Of a DNA stretch of 64,000 nt, positions 45,953 to 56,473 are shown piece by piece. Each line of letters starts with the position of its first letter. The first letter of the stretch is position 1. A program made the position numbers and the translations under genes. The notes beneath the pieces are model-generated. The model made no database searches and was not told the origin of the DNA. It was given only the letters and a program-made list of their open reading frames with translations. The stretch lies in NCBI GenBank assembly GCA_016197405.1, contig JACPVR010000013.1:310001-374000 (forward strand). Direction: 5' to 3'. This DNA is from Mycobacterium sp. (GTDB lineage: Bacteria > Actinomycetota > Actinomycetes > Mycobacteriales > Mycobacteriaceae).

Positions 45953-48510
45953 GTCTGGTCCTGTCGGTTGGTGAAGCTGGGCATCCCGATCGGCACCTTG
46001 CGACCCGCACGCTGGGTGAATTGCACTGTGGGATCCTCGGTGTCGGGCGCGTTGACGAAGGAGACGAAACGCGACAGCTTGTCGGGGTCGTCGAGAACGC
46101 CCTTCCATTCGCACGCATACCCCTCGACATGGCGAGCCATTGCCGCCTCCAGGTCCTCGGCCAACCCGAGCGAGTCGTGGCACACCACATCGCGTAGGTG
46201 GTCGATACCGCCTTCGAGGCTCTCCAGCCACGGCGCGGTGCGCTGCAGCCGATCAGCGGTACGGATGTAGAACATCAGGAACCGGTCGACATAGCGCACC
46301 AGCGTCTCGGTGTCGAGATCACTGGCCAGCAGCTGCGCGTGCTTGGGCGTCATACCGCCGTTGCCCGCGACATAGAGGTTCCAGCCGGTCTCGGTGGCGA
46401 TGACGCCGACATCCTTGCCGCGCGCCTCGGCGCACTCCCTGGCGCAGCCCGACACCCCCATCTTGATCTTGTGCGGCGCGCGCAGACCGCGGTATCGCAA
46501 CTCCAGATCGATGGCCAGCTGCACCGAATCCTGCTGGCCGTAGCGACACCAGTCGCTGCCGACACAACTCTTGACCGTACGCAGCGACTTCCCGTACGCC
46601 TGACCGGATTCCATACCCCCGTCGACAAGGCGCTGCCAGATCAGCGGTAATTGCTCGACCCGGGCACCGAACATATCGATGCGCTGGCCGCCGGTGATCT
46701 TGGTGTAGAGGCCGAAATCCTTCGCGATCTGCCCGATCAGGATCAGCTGGTCGGCGGTGATGTCGCCACCGGGCACCCGGGGCACCACCGAGTACGAGCC
46801 GTTGCGCTGGATATTGGCCAGGAAATGGTCGTTGGAATCCTGCAGGCTGGCCTGCTCGCCGTCGAGAATGTGGTCCGAACTCGTGGACGCCAGGATGGAC
46901 GCCACGACGGGTTTGCAGATGTCACAACCGGATCCGCTGCCGAAGCGCTCGATCAGGCCACTGAAGGTGCGGATACCGGTGGCGGTGATGATCTCGTACA
47001 TCTCGGCACGTGACTGGGTGAAGTGTTCACACAGGCTCTTGGACTGTTCGACACCCTCGGATTCGAGCAGTTGTTTGAGCAGCGGTACGCACGATCCGCA
47101 GGACGTGCCCGCCAGGGTGCATTTCTTCAGACCGGGTACATCGGTGCAGCCGCCGCAGATGGCCTCCTTGAGGTCGCCCTTGGTGACGTTGTTGCACGAG
47201 CAGATCTGCGCGATATCGGGCAGTGCTCCGACACCCAGTGCCGGTGCGTCGCCGTCGGTCACGGGCGCGATCAGCGCCAGCGGATCGCCGGGCAGCTCAC
47301 TGGCCACCATGGGACGCAGCACACCGTAGGCCGACGCGTCGCCGACCAGGATGCCGCCGAGCAGCGTCTTGGCGTCGTCGGAGAGCACCAGTTTGGCGTA
47401 GGTGTGCTTGACCGGATCGTTGACCACCACCTCCAAGCAGTTCGGCGTATTGCCCTGGGCGTCACCGAAACTGGCGACGTCCACACCGAGCAGTTTGAGC
47501 TTGGTCGACATGTCGGCGCCGGGGAATTCGGCCTGCCCGCCGAGCAGGCGGTCGGCCACCACTTCGGCGGTGGTGTAGCCGGGCGCCACCAGGCCGTAGC
47601 ACCGGCCCTCGATGGCAGCCACCTCGCCGATTGCATAGATATCGGGATCACTTGTGACACACGATAAATCGGTGAGAACACCACCGCGCTGCGCGACGTC
47701 CAGGCCGGCGGCCCTTGCCAGCTCGTCACGCGGGCGCACGCCGGCCGCGAAGACCACAAGACCGGCATCGATGGTGCTGCCGTCGTTGAGTGAGAGCCGC
47801 ACCGAATCGTCGACATCCGACTTGCGGATGGGTTTGTTGCGCTGCGCCGGCGCAATGGATTCGGTGGCCACCGCCGTGTGCACATGAATACCCAGGCTGG
47901 TGATCATCCGGCTCAACAGCACGCCGGCGGCCTCATCGAGCTGGTTGGCCATCAGGTGCGGCGACATCTCCAGGACGTGGGTGGTCAGACCAAATGCGCG
48001 CAGGGCGTTGGCGGCCTCCAGGCCCAGCAATCCACCGCCGATCACCACGCCGACAGGCTTTTTCGACTCTGCCGCGATCTTGGCGCTGTCACGGATGGCG
48101 TCCAGATCGTCCAGGGTGCGGTAGACGTGCACCTGCGGAAGGTCGTGACCCGGTACCGGCGGCACGAAGGCGTAGGAACCGGTGGCCAGCACCAGCGCGT
48201 CATAGGCCAGCGAGCGCCCGTCGGCCAGGGTGACGGTCTTGGCACCCCGGTCGATCTCGCGGGCCGGCGCCGCGAGGTGCAGGACGACACCGTCGTCGCC
48301 GGCGTAATCGTTACCGGGCAGCGCCATTCGGGCCCGGTCCCAATGCTCGGTGTAGCCGGTGAGGCCGACACGGTCGTAGGCGGCGTCAGCCTCCTCCGAC
48401 AAGATGGTCACCCGCCAGGCGCCCTCGGTGTCGCGGGCGCGCAACGCCTCGACGAACCGGTGTCCGACCATGCCGTGGCCGACGACGACAACATGCTTGG
48501 CTGACTGCAT
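45949..48510 (-). CDS. nirB: Assimilatory NADH-nitrite reductase large subunit NirB
   Basis: The product has 853 residues and reduces nitrite to ammonium with NADH. Domains in order: FAD/NAD-binding (HVVVVGHGMVGHRF, then GGGLLGLEAANALRAFG), the BFD-like 2Fe-2S domain with CSCNNVTKGDLKEAICGGC and CTLAGTSCGSC, the ferredoxin-like half-domain (DQLILIGQIAKDFGLYTKITGGQRIDMFGA), and the siroheme-4Fe4S site with CVGSDWCRYG and SGCARECAEA. It is followed by nirD. It needs siroheme, which the CbiX/HemD-like genes 3-5 kb away could help make. Matches Rv0252. Confidence 0.95.
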   Translation of the reverse strand: MQSAKHVVVVGHGMVGHRFVEALRARDTEGAWRVTILSEEADAAYDRVGLTGYTEHWDRARMALPGNDYAGDDGVVLHLAAPAREIDRGAKTVTLADGRSLAYDALVLATGSYAFVPPVPGHDLPQVHVYRTLDDLDAIRDSAKIAAESKKPVGVVIGGGLLGLEAANALRAFGLTTHVLEMSPHLMANQLDEAAGVLLSRMITSLGIHVHTAVATESIAPAQRNKPIRKSDVDDSVRLSLNDGSTIDAGLVVFAAGVRPRDELARAAGLDVAQRGGVLTDLSCVTSDPDIYAIGEVAAIEGRCYGLVAPGYTTAEVVADRLLGGQAEFPGADMSTKLKLLGVDVASFGDAQGNTPNCLEVVVNDPVKHTYAKLVLSDDAKTLLGGILVGDASAYGVLRPMVASELPGDPLALIAPVTDGDAPALGVGALPDIAQICSCNNVTKGDLKEAICGGCTDVPGLKKCTLAGTSCGSCVPLLKQLLESEGVEQSKSLCEHFTQSRAEMYEIITATGIRTFSGLIERFGSGSGCDICKPVVASILASTSSDHILDGEQASLQDSNDHFLANIQRNGSYSVVPRVPGGDITADQLILIGQIAKDFGLYTKITGGQRIDMFGARVEQLPLIWQRLVDGGMESGQAYGKSLRTVKSCVGSDWCRYGQQDSVQLAIDLELRYRGLRAPHKIKMGVSGCARECAEARGKDVGVIATETGWNLYVAGNGGMTPKHAQLLASDLDTETLVRYVDRFLMFYIRTADRLQRTAPWLESLEGGIDHLRDVVCHDSLGLAEDLEAAMARHVEGYACEWKGVLDDPDKLSRFVSFVNAPDTEDPTVQFTQRAGRKVPIGMPSFTNRQDQT

Positions 48511-48612
48511 ACCGCGAGGCTAGAAAACCGATATTGCCGCGATGTCGTCTCGGTGTGAAGCGGGCGTCACCGTGTTCTCACCTCCCGGCGGGCCGCGGTG
48601 TGAGGCCGGCGC

Positions 48613-49380
48613 TCAGGTCCAGCGCGCCAGGATCTCCTCAGCACGTGCGCTCAGCGCGCGCTGCAAGAACGGTCCGAAGCTTATCCGGCCGACACCGAGC
48701 GGGCCGAACGATGCCGGATCGTCGACCTCGGGCAGGGCGATGGCGTTGACCGGCAGCGGTAATTCCGCGGTGAGCCGGCGCATGACATCGGGCTCATGCC
48801 GCCCGACGGGGTACAGGCTGTCGGCTCCGGCATCGGCGGCCTCGGTCAGCCGCGCCACGGCGCGATCCACCCGGTCGGCGTCGTCACCGTCGGCGCGCAG
48901 GAACAGGTCGGTGCGCGCGTTGATCACCACATGCACGCCTGCGCCGTCCGCGGCCGTACGCAACGCCGCCACCAGAGCGGCGTGCTCGCCCGCCGAGCGC
49001 AACCGCTTACCCTCGCCGTGCACGGTGTCCTCGATGTTGAGCCCGACGGCGCCCACTCGCAGCAGACCGGCGATGAGATCCTCGGCCGGTAGCCCGTAAC
49101 CCGATTCGATATCGACCGAGATCGGCACGTCGACCTTGGCGGTGATCTGGGCGACCCGGGCCAGCAGATCCTCGAAGGCCATCCCCTCGCCGTCGGGTTT
49201 GCCGATCGAATCGGCGACCGGATGGCTGCCGACCGTGAGCGCGGCGTAACCGGCGTCCACCGCCAGCTGAGCCGACCAGGCATCCCAGACCGTCGGCAGG
49301 ATCACCGGATCGCCGGGACGGTGCAGGGCCAGCAGCGTCTCAGCCCGCTCGGCCAGTTCCGTTGTCGTCGTCTCGGTCAT
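48613..49380 (-). CDS. Isocitrate lyase/PEP mutase-family protein
   Basis: The product has 255 residues and a TIM barrel. Conserved points are TVWDAWSAQLAVDAGYAALTVGSHPVA, the metal site region SVDIESGYG, LNIEDTVHGEGKRL and NARTDLFLR. These are the marks of oxaloacetate hydrolase/PEP mutase/methylisocitrate lyase relatives that make or break C-C or C-P bonds in 2-oxo acids. It lacks the KKCGH isocitrate lyase motif. It lies upstream of nirB on the same strand, 102 bases away. Substrate unknown. Confidence 0.85.
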   Translation of the reverse strand: MTETTTTELAERAETLLALHRPGDPVILPTVWDAWSAQLAVDAGYAALTVGSHPVADSIGKPDGEGMAFEDLLARVAQITAKVDVPISVDIESGYGLPAEDLIAGLLRVGAVGLNIEDTVHGEGKRLRSAGEHAALVAALRTAADGAGVHVVINARTDLFLRADGDDADRVDRAVARLTEAADAGADSLYPVGRHEPDVMRRLTAELPLPVNAIALPEVDDPASFGPLGVGRISFGPFLQRALSARAEEILARWT

Positions 49381-49550
49381 CGAACCTCCAGGTAATCGTG
49401 GCCGCGTCCGGCTTTGCGCCGCCCTGCAGAGCTAATTCTCGTGCCGTCCGCGACATTCCCGGACGTGACGTGGCTCACGTCTCGATCGTGAAGTGGCTAG
49501 CATCGGTTGTCGTAATGTGATCCATGACACCTTCAGCCCAAGGAGGTCAC

Positions 49551-49850
49551 TTGTCCAGCACCACTGAACTCGCCGAATTGCACGATCTGATCAGCGGCCT
49601 GCGCCGCTGCGTGACATCGCTGCGTTCGCGTTATGGCGACAGCCCGTCCATGCGGCGGATCGTCATGGACGCCGAACGGATCCTCAACGACGTCGAACTG
49701 CTCGACGTCGACGCCAACGAACTGGATCTGTCGCGCTGCACCGAGAAGCACACCGGCGAGAAGATCCCGGTGCCGGACACCGCTTACGACAGCGCCTTCT
49801 GGCGTGATGTCGACGACGAAGGCGTGGGCGGCCACCAGCGACACCGATGA
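49551..49850 (+). CDS. Conserved small protein (Rv0250c-like) of the sdh locus
   Basis: The product has 99 residues. The conserved part runs STTELAELHDLISGLRRCVTSLRSRYGDS, RRIVMDAERILNDVELLDVD and KIPVPDTAYDSAFWRDVDDEGVGG, consistent with what I remember of Rv0250c, which sits in the same position next to sdh genes. TTG 49551 is chosen because AGGAGG ends four bases before it; longer in-frame starts are possible. No enzyme motif; likely helical. Function unknown, possibly linked to Sdh1. Confidence 0.8.
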   Translation: MSSTTELAELHDLISGLRRCVTSLRSRYGDSPSMRRIVMDAERILNDVELLDVDANELDLSRCTEKHTGEKIPVPDTAYDSAFWRDVDDEGVGGHQRHR

Positions 49851-49930
49851 ACCGCGGCGACGTCCAGCGCCACGGTTCGGCACCACTGATCTCACAGACG
49901 GCGTGGACGTCGACGAAGGGAATCGATTAG

Positions 49931-50752
49931 ATGAGCGCGCCCACCGCGGGCCGGCCCGCGAACGGTGTTTTCTCCCCCACCCGGGCCGAGATCCCGCAGC
50001 GCACGCTGCGCACCGACAATTGGTGGAAATCGCCGCTGATAGTCGACCTCGGTTTTGCCGCGTTCGTGATCTACGCGACGGTGCGGGCGTTCATGCAGAA
50101 GTGGTACTACGTCGCCGACTACCACTACCTGACGCCGTTCTACTCCCCGTGCGTCAGCAAGGGCTGCACCCCGGAGGCCAGCCATTTCTGGCCGCAGATC
50201 CTGCCGGACGTGTGGTGGCTGCCGTACGCGGCGCTCTCGCTGCCGTTCCTGTTGCTGTTCCGGCTCACCTGCTACTACTACCGCGGCGCCTACTACCGCT
50301 CGGTGTGGCAGGCCCCGACCGCATGCGCGGTGGCCGAGCCGCACGCGAAATACACCGGTGAGACCCGTTTTCCGCTGATCATCCAGAACACCCACCGGTA
50401 CTTCTTCTACATCGCCGGCATCATCTCGATCATCAACACCATCGACGCCGTCGAGGCGTTCCACTCGCCCAGCGGATTCGGATTCGGTTTGGGCAACGTG
50501 ATTCTCGTGGTCAACGTGGTGATGCTGTGGGTCTACACGCTGTCCTGCCACTCGTGCCGGCACGTCGTCGGCGGCCGGCTCAAGCACTTCTCCAAACATC
50601 CTGTGCGGTACTGGCTCTGGACGCAGGTGAGCAGGCTCAACACCCGTCACAAGATGTACGCGTGGATCACGCTCGGCACCCTGATGCTCACCGACTTCTA
50701 CGTCATGCTGGTCGCCAGTGGCGCCATTTCCGACCTCAGATTCATTGGTTAA
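49931..50752 (+). CDS. Succinate dehydrogenase Sdh1 membrane anchor subunit
   Basis: The product has 273 residues and five hydrophobic helices (IVDLGFAAFVIYATVRAFM; WWLPYAALSLPFLLLFRLTC; YFFYIAGIISIINTIDAV; NVILVVNVVMLWVYTLSC; MYAWITLGTLMLTDFYVMLV). It carries several histidines in the helices (NTHRYFFY, SCHSCRHVVGGRLKHFSKHP) that may hold heme. It matches Rv0249c and precedes sdhA. It anchors the complex and carries the quinone site. Confidence 0.9.
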   Translation: MSAPTAGRPANGVFSPTRAEIPQRTLRTDNWWKSPLIVDLGFAAFVIYATVRAFMQKWYYVADYHYLTPFYSPCVSKGCTPEASHFWPQILPDVWWLPYAALSLPFLLLFRLTCYYYRGAYYRSVWQAPTACAVAEPHAKYTGETRFPLIIQNTHRYFFYIAGIISIINTIDAVEAFHSPSGFGFGLGNVILVVNVVMLWVYTLSCHSCRHVVGGRLKHFSKHPVRYWLWTQVSRLNTRHKMYAWITLGTLMLTDFYVMLVASGAISDLRFIG

Positions 50753-50784
50753 CAACAAAATTCATAAAGCTATAGCGAGGGTTA

Positions 50785-52698
50785 ATGGTTGAGCTCGAAC
50801 GGCACCAGTACGACGTGGTCGTGATCGGTGCCGGCGGCGCAGGACTCCGGGCAGTGATCGAGGCCCGCGAGCGGGGTCTGCGCGTGGCCGTGGTGACGAA
50901 ATCTCTGTTCGGCAAGGCGCATACGGTGATGGCAGAGGGTGGCTGCGCGGCAGCCATGCGCAATGTCAACACCAAGGACTCCTGGCAGGTGCACTTCGGT
51001 GACACCATGCGCGGCGGGAAGTTCCTGAACAACTGGCGAATGGCCGAGTTGCATGCGCAGGAGGCCCCCGACCGGGTCTGGGAGTTAGAAACCTACGGTG
51101 CGCTCTTCGACCGCACCAAGGACGGCAAGATCAGCCAGCGCAACTTCGGTGGGCACACCTATCCGCGGCTGGCCCACGTCGGTGACCGCACCGGCCTGGA
51201 GATCATCCGCACGCTGCAGCAGAAGATCGTCTCCCTGCAGCAGGAGGACAAGAGGGAACTGGGCGATTACGACGCCCGCATCCGGGTGTTCCACGAGTGC
51301 TCGATAACCGATCTCATCAAAGACGGTGACCGCATCGCCGGAGCATTCGGCTACTACCGCGAGACCGGCAAGTTCGTGCTGTTCGAAGCGCCGGCGATCG
51401 TGCTGGCCACCGGCGGTATCGGCAAGTCGTTCAAGGTGTCGTCGAACTCCTGGGAGTACACCGGCGACGGCCACGCACTGGCGCTGCGCGCCGGTTCGGG
51501 ACTGATCAACATGGAGTTCATCCAGTTCCACCCGACCGGCATGGTCTGGCCCCTCTCGGTCAAGGGCATCCTGGTGACCGAGGGTGTCCGCGGTGACGGC
51601 GGAGTTCTGAAGAACTCCGAGGGTAAGCGGTTCATGTTCGACTACATCCCCGACGTCTTCAAGGGTCAGTACGCCGAGACCGAGGAAGAAGCCGACCAGT
51701 GGCTCAAGGACAACGACTCCGCACGCCGCACCCCTGACCTGCTGCCCCGCGACGAGGTGGCACGCGCCATCAACGAAGAGGTCAAGGCCGGCCGCGGCAC
51801 CCCGCACGGCGGCGTGTACCTCGACATCGCCTCGCGGATGCCGGCCGAGGAGATCAAGCGCCGGCTGCCGTCGATGTATCACCAGTTCATCGAGCTGGCC
51901 GAGGTCGACATCACCAAGGACGAGATGGAGGTCGGTCCGACCTGCCATTACGTCATGGGCGGTATCGAGGTCGACCCCGACAGCGGCGGCGCGGCCACCC
52001 CCGGCCTGTTCGCCGCGGGCGAGTGCTCCGGCGGTATGCACGGCTCCAACCGGCTCGGCGGCAACTCGCTGTCGGATCTGCTGGTGTTCGGCAGGCGCGC
52101 CGGTCTGGGCGCCTCGGACTACGTGCGCGCGCTTTCCGAACGGCCCAAGGTTTCCGATCAGGCCATCGAGGCGGCGGCGACGCTCGCCCTGGATCCGTTC
52201 GAGCCCAAGGCCGACGCGGAGAATCCGTACACCCTGCATGCCGAGTTGCAGCAGTCGATGAACGATCTGGCCGGCATCATCCGCAAGGAGGGCGAGCTGC
52301 AGGAGGCCCTCGCCAAGATCGACGAACTCAAGGCGCGCTACGCCAATGTGGTCGTCGAAGGCGGACGGGTCTTCAATCCGGGCTGGCATCTGGCCATCGA
52401 TATGCGCAACATGCTGCTCGTCAGCGAGTGCGTCGCCAAGGCGGCGCTGCAGCGCACCGAGAGCCGGGGTGGCCACACCCGCGACGACTTCCCCAAGATG
52501 GACGCGCAGTGGCGTAACAAGCTGCTGGTCTGCCGGGTCGCCGAGGGCGATCGGGATGCCGTGGTGCCCGACGTCGACGTGACACCCGAGCAGCAGCCGG
52601 TGATGCGGCCCGATCTGCTGGGCACCTTCGAGCTGTCCGAACTCGAGAAGTACTACACCGACGACCAATTGGCCGAGCACCCAGAACGGAAGGCCTGA
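50785..52698 (+). CDS. sdhA: Succinate dehydrogenase flavoprotein subunit SdhA (Sdh1)
   Basis: The product has 637 residues. The FAD site starts QYDVVVIGAGGAGLRAVIEARERG; the flavin-linking His is in GKAHTVMAEGGCAAAM. The substrate-binding residues lie in FIQFHPTGM and GSNRLGGNSLSDLLVFGRRAG, with HYVMGGIEVDPDSGG. It oxidises succinate to fumarate. It starts 32 bases after the anchor gene and is followed by sdhB with one base between. Matches Rv0248c. Confidence 0.95.
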   Translation: MVELERHQYDVVVIGAGGAGLRAVIEARERGLRVAVVTKSLFGKAHTVMAEGGCAAAMRNVNTKDSWQVHFGDTMRGGKFLNNWRMAELHAQEAPDRVWELETYGALFDRTKDGKISQRNFGGHTYPRLAHVGDRTGLEIIRTLQQKIVSLQQEDKRELGDYDARIRVFHECSITDLIKDGDRIAGAFGYYRETGKFVLFEAPAIVLATGGIGKSFKVSSNSWEYTGDGHALALRAGSGLINMEFIQFHPTGMVWPLSVKGILVTEGVRGDGGVLKNSEGKRFMFDYIPDVFKGQYAETEEEADQWLKDNDSARRTPDLLPRDEVARAINEEVKAGRGTPHGGVYLDIASRMPAEEIKRRLPSMYHQFIELAEVDITKDEMEVGPTCHYVMGGIEVDPDSGGAATPGLFAAGECSGGMHGSNRLGGNSLSDLLVFGRRAGLGASDYVRALSERPKVSDQAIEAAATLALDPFEPKADAENPYTLHAELQQSMNDLAGIIRKEGELQEALAKIDELKARYANVVVEGGRVFNPGWHLAIDMRNMLLVSECVAKAALQRTESRGGHTRDDFPKMDAQWRNKLLVCRVAEGDRDAVVPDVDVTPEQQPVMRPDLLGTFELSELEKYYTDDQLAEHPERKA

Positions 52699-52699
52699 G

Positions 52700-53449
52700 A
52701 TGGCTGCTTACGACGCGAAACTACGGGTCTGGCGCGGCGACGTCGACGGCGGTGAGCTCAACGACTACACCGTCGAGGTCAACGACGGCGAGGTGGTGCT
52801 CGACATCATCCACCGCCTGCAGGCCACCCAGACACCGGATCTGGCGGTGCGGTGGAACTGCAAGGCCGGCAAGTGCGGGTCGTGTTCGGCGGAGATCAAC
52901 GGCAAGCCGCGGCTGATGTGCATGACCCGGATGTCGACCTTCGACGAGGACGAGACCGTCACCGTGACACCGCTGCGAACGTTCCCGGTGATGCGCGACC
53001 TGGTGACCGATGTGTCCTTCAACTACGAGAAGGCGCGTCAGATCCCGTCGTTCACCCCGCCCAAGGACCTGCAGCCCGGCGACTACCGGATGCAGCAGGA
53101 GGATGTGAACCGCAGCCAGGAGTTCCGTAAGTGCATCGAGTGCTTCCTGTGCCAGAACGTGTGCCACGTCGTTCGTGACCACGAGGAGAACAAAGAGAAC
53201 TTCGCCGGGCCGCGTTTCCACATGCGCATCGCCGAACTGGACATGCATCCGCTGGACACCGTGGACCGCAAGGACATGGCGCAGGACGAGTTCGGCCTCG
53301 GACTGTGCAATATCACCAAGTGCTGCACCGAGGTGTGCCCCGAGCACATCAAGATCACCGACAATGCGCTCATTCCGATGAAGGAACGCGTCGCCGACCG
53401 CAAGTACGACCCGGTGGTCTGGTTGGGCAACAAGCTCTTCCGGCGATGA
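52700..53449 (+). CDS. sdhB: Succinate dehydrogenase iron-sulfur subunit SdhB (Sdh1)
   Basis: The product has 249 residues. The 2Fe-2S ligands are in WNCKAGKCGSCSAEINGKPRLMC; the 4Fe-4S and 3Fe-4S ligands are in CIECFLCQNVCHVV and CNITKCCTEVCPEHI. It moves electrons from SdhA to the membrane subunit. Its start follows the sdhA stop by one base. Matches Rv0247c. Confidence 0.95.
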   Translation: MAAYDAKLRVWRGDVDGGELNDYTVEVNDGEVVLDIIHRLQATQTPDLAVRWNCKAGKCGSCSAEINGKPRLMCMTRMSTFDEDETVTVTPLRTFPVMRDLVTDVSFNYEKARQIPSFTPPKDLQPGDYRMQQEDVNRSQEFRKCIECFLCQNVCHVVRDHEENKENFAGPRFHMRIAELDMHPLDTVDRKDMAQDEFGLGLCNITKCCTEVCPEHIKITDNALIPMKERVADRKYDPVVWLGNKLFRR

Positions 53450-53539
53450 GCGGAAGCGCGTTCCACTCGGCACGTGGCGTGGATCACATTTCGGCGTAGG
53501 CTCGTCGCTAGTGGCCAATCACCGGCGAAGGGCAACGCA

Positions 53540-53701
53540 ATGACCATGCGGGACACCATCAGCGTCAACGACATTCGCACCGCGATCCGGGAGCTTTCGG
53601 CCCGGGCCGAGCTCGCCCGTAAAGAGGGCAGGACCGAGGACGCGGCGGAGATCGAACAACGGATCGACGGTTACCGCGAGGAACTCGGCGAACGACCCTG
53701 A
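53540..53701 (+). CDS. Small conserved helical protein downstream of sdhB
   Basis: The product has 53 residues: DTISVNDIRTAIRELSARAELARKEGRTEDAAEIEQRIDGYREEL is a two-helix, highly charged segment likely to form a coiled coil. GAAGGG precedes ATG 53540; the next ATG (53546) is an alternative. No known domain. The position 90 bases after sdhB and convergent with the flavin reductase suggests it is a real gene, but the size leaves doubt. Confidence 0.6.
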   Translation: MTMRDTISVNDIRTAIRELSARAELARKEGRTEDAAEIEQRIDGYREELGERP

Positions 53702-53717
53702 ACCCCGCAGGCAGCGG

Positions 53718-54293
<576 letters not shown>

Positions 54294-54408
54294 TCAGCGG
54301 CCGTGAACGGCGCTATCGGGGCGGCCCGGCCAACCGTTTGGTTACCGGCCACCGAAATTTTGCCCGCGACGGTTTGCACCCAAGCTACTGACCGGTATAG
54401 TTAGCGCG

Positions 54409-54424
54409 GTTACTGGTGGGTAAC
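54409..54424. promoter_or_regulatory. Palindrome GTTAC-N6-GTAAC upstream of fadE5
   Basis: A perfect 5-base inverted repeat with a six-base spacer, 52 bases before the fadE5 start and in the region shared with the flavin reductase. Its core TTAC-N6-GTAA recurs between fadA2 and fabG4 at 57976-57991. Likely operator of a common repressor. Confidence 0.55.
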
Positions 54425-54476
54425 TTAAGCCGAGTACCCAACCGCAGACGTGGCATTCTCACCGAGGAGGATTTTT

Positions 54477-56312
54477 GTGAGCCACTACAAGTCCAATGTG
54501 CGTGACCAGGAGTTCAACCTCTTCGAGGTACTGGGTGTCGAAAAGGCGCTCGGCACCGGCAAGTACGCGGAGCTGGACACCGACACCGCCCGCGAAATGC
54601 TGGCCGAGATCTCGCGGCTGGCCGAGGGCCCGGTCGCCGATTCGTTTGCCGACGGTGACCGCAATCCCCCGGTTTTCGACCCTGAGACGCACGTCGTCAC
54701 GCTGCCCGAGTCCTTCAAGAAGTCCGTACGCGCGTTGACTGACGGCGGCTGGGACAAGATCGGCATCGACGAAGAGCTGGGCGGCCTGCAGATGCCGCGC
54801 GCTCTGCAGTGGGCCCTGATGGAGCACATCCTCGGCGCCAACCCCGCCGTCTACATGTACGCCATGGGCGCCGGTTTCGCGCAGATCTTCTACGACCTGG
54901 GCACCGAAGAGCAGAAGAAGTGGGCCGTCCTGGCCGCCGAGCGTGGCTGGACCTCGACCATGGTGCTCACCGAGCCCGACGCGGGCTCCGATGTCGGCGC
55001 GGGCCGCACCAAAGCGGTCCAGCAGCCCGACGGCAGCTGGCACATCGACGGTGTGAAGCGTTTCATCACCTCCGGTGATGCCGACGACCTCGGCGAGAAC
55101 ATCCTGCACCTGGTGCTGGCCCGCCCCGAGGGCGCCGGACCCGGCACCAAGGGCCTCTCGCTGTTCTTCGTGCCGAAGTTCCACTTCGATCCCGAGACCG
55201 GCGAACCCGGCGAGCGCAACGGCGTCTACGTCACCAACGTCGAGCACAAGATGGGCCTGAAGGTTTCGGCCACCTGCGAGCTGTCGCTGGGTCAGCATGG
55301 CGTCCCCGCCAAGGGCTGGCTCGTCGGCGAGGTCCACAACGGTATCGCGCAGATGTTCGACGTCATCGAACAGGCCCGAATGATGGTGGGCACCAAGGCA
55401 ATCGCCACGCTGTCGACCGGTTACCTCAATGCGCTGGAATACGCCAAGAGCCGTATCCAGGGCGCGGACCTGACCCAGATGACCGACAAGACGGCACCGC
55501 GGGTGAGCATCACGCACCACCCCGACGTCCGTCGCAGCCTGATGACGCAGAAGGCGTACGCCGAGGGCCTGCGCGCGCTGTACATCTACACCGCGACCTT
55601 CCAGGACGCCGAGGTGGCCAACCAGCTGCACGGTGTCGACGCCGAGCTGGCCGCCAAGGTCAACGATCTGCTGCTGCCCATCGTCAAGGGTGTCGGCTCC
55701 GAGCAGGCCTACGCCAAGCTCACCGAGAGCCTGCAGACCTTCGGCGGGTCCGGCTTCCTGCAGGACTACCCGATCGAGCAGTACATCCGCGACGCCAAGA
55801 TCGACTCGCTCTACGAGGGCACCACCGCCATTCAGGCGCAGGACTTCTTCTTCCGCAAGATCGTCCGCGACCAGGGCAAGGCGCTGGCGTTCGTCGCCGG
55901 CGAGATCGACACCTTCGTCAAGAACGAGTCGGGCAACGGTCGCCTCAAGAGCGAGCGCGAACTGCTGGCGACGGCGCTGACCGACGTGCAGGGCATGGCC
56001 GCGACCATGACCGGCTACCTGATGTCGGCCCAGGAGGACCAGGCCAGCATCTACAAGGTGGGTCTGGGCTCGGTGCGCTTCCTGATGAGCGTCGGCGACC
56101 TGGTTCTCGGCTGGCTGCTGCAGCGTCAGGCCGCGGTCGCCATCGAGAAGCTCGACGCCGGAGCCACCGGTGCGGACAAGTCCTTCTACGAGGGCAAGCT
56201 CGCCGCGGCTTCGTTCTTCGCGAAGAACTTCCTGCCGCTGCTGACCAGCACCCGCTCGGTCATCGAGAACCTCGACAACGAGGTGATGGAACTCGACGAA
56301 GCGGCTTTCTAG
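54477..56312 (+). CDS. fadE5: Acyl-CoA dehydrogenase FadE5
   Basis: Length 611 residues, as in Rv0244c. It has the long form of ACAD with an extra C-terminal domain. It begins [22 protein letters not shown], with [19 protein letters not shown] for FAD/substrate, [11 protein letters not shown], and [23 protein letters not shown] containing the catalytic region. It oxidises a broad range of acyl-CoA chain lengths. GTG 54477 is chosen because GAGGAGG precedes it by five bases. Divergent from the flavin reductase; a strong terminator follows. Confidence 0.95.
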   Translation: MSHYKSNVRDQEFNLFEVLGVEKALGTGKYAELDTDTAREMLAEISRLAEGPVADSFADGDRNPPVFDPETHVVTLPESFKKSVRALTDGGWDKIGIDEELGGLQMPRALQWALMEHILGANPAVYMYAMGAGFAQIFYDLGTEEQKKWAVLAAERGWTSTMVLTEPDAGSDVGAGRTKAVQQPDGSWHIDGVKRFITSGDADDLGENILHLVLARPEGAGPGTKGLSLFFVPKFHFDPETGEPGERNGVYVTNVEHKMGLKVSATCELSLGQHGVPAKGWLVGEVHNGIAQMFDVIEQARMMVGTKAIATLSTGYLNALEYAKSRIQGADLTQMTDKTAPRVSITHHPDVRRSLMTQKAYAEGLRALYIYTATFQDAEVANQLHGVDAELAAKVNDLLLPIVKGVGSEQAYAKLTESLQTFGGSGFLQDYPIEQYIRDAKIDSLYEGTTAIQAQDFFFRKIVRDQGKALAFVAGEIDTFVKNESGNGRLKSERELLATALTDVQGMAATMTGYLMSAQEDQASIYKVGLGSVRFLMSVGDLVLGWLLQRQAAVAIEKLDAGATGADKSFYEGKLAAASFFAKNFLPLLTSTRSVIENLDNEVMELDEAAF

Positions 56313-56332
56313 CCGCCCGTCCGCACAACGAC

Positions 56333-56366
56333 ATGAGCGCCCCCGGCAATAGCCGGGGGCGCTCAT
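56333..56366 (+). terminator. Rho-independent-type hairpin after fadE5
   Basis: A perfect 15-base stem (56333-56347 with 56352-56366) and AATA loop lie 21 bases after the fadE5 stop. No long U-tract follows (ATTCGT). Very stable; clear transcription end. Confidence 0.88.
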
Positions 56367-56473
56367 TCGTATGAAGTGTGTGACGAGGAGGTTGTCCCGT
56401 ACCGCCGCTGGATACCCCTCACATCCAGCGACGGCCTTCGCCCGGATCGACGGACCCGAACAAAGAGGACGCC

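Noticed and set aside
48511..48612. GlnR/NnaR-type nitrogen box upstream of nirB
   Set aside because: Some GTGAC/CACC-like pieces are present but spacing and halves do not fit well enough to call.
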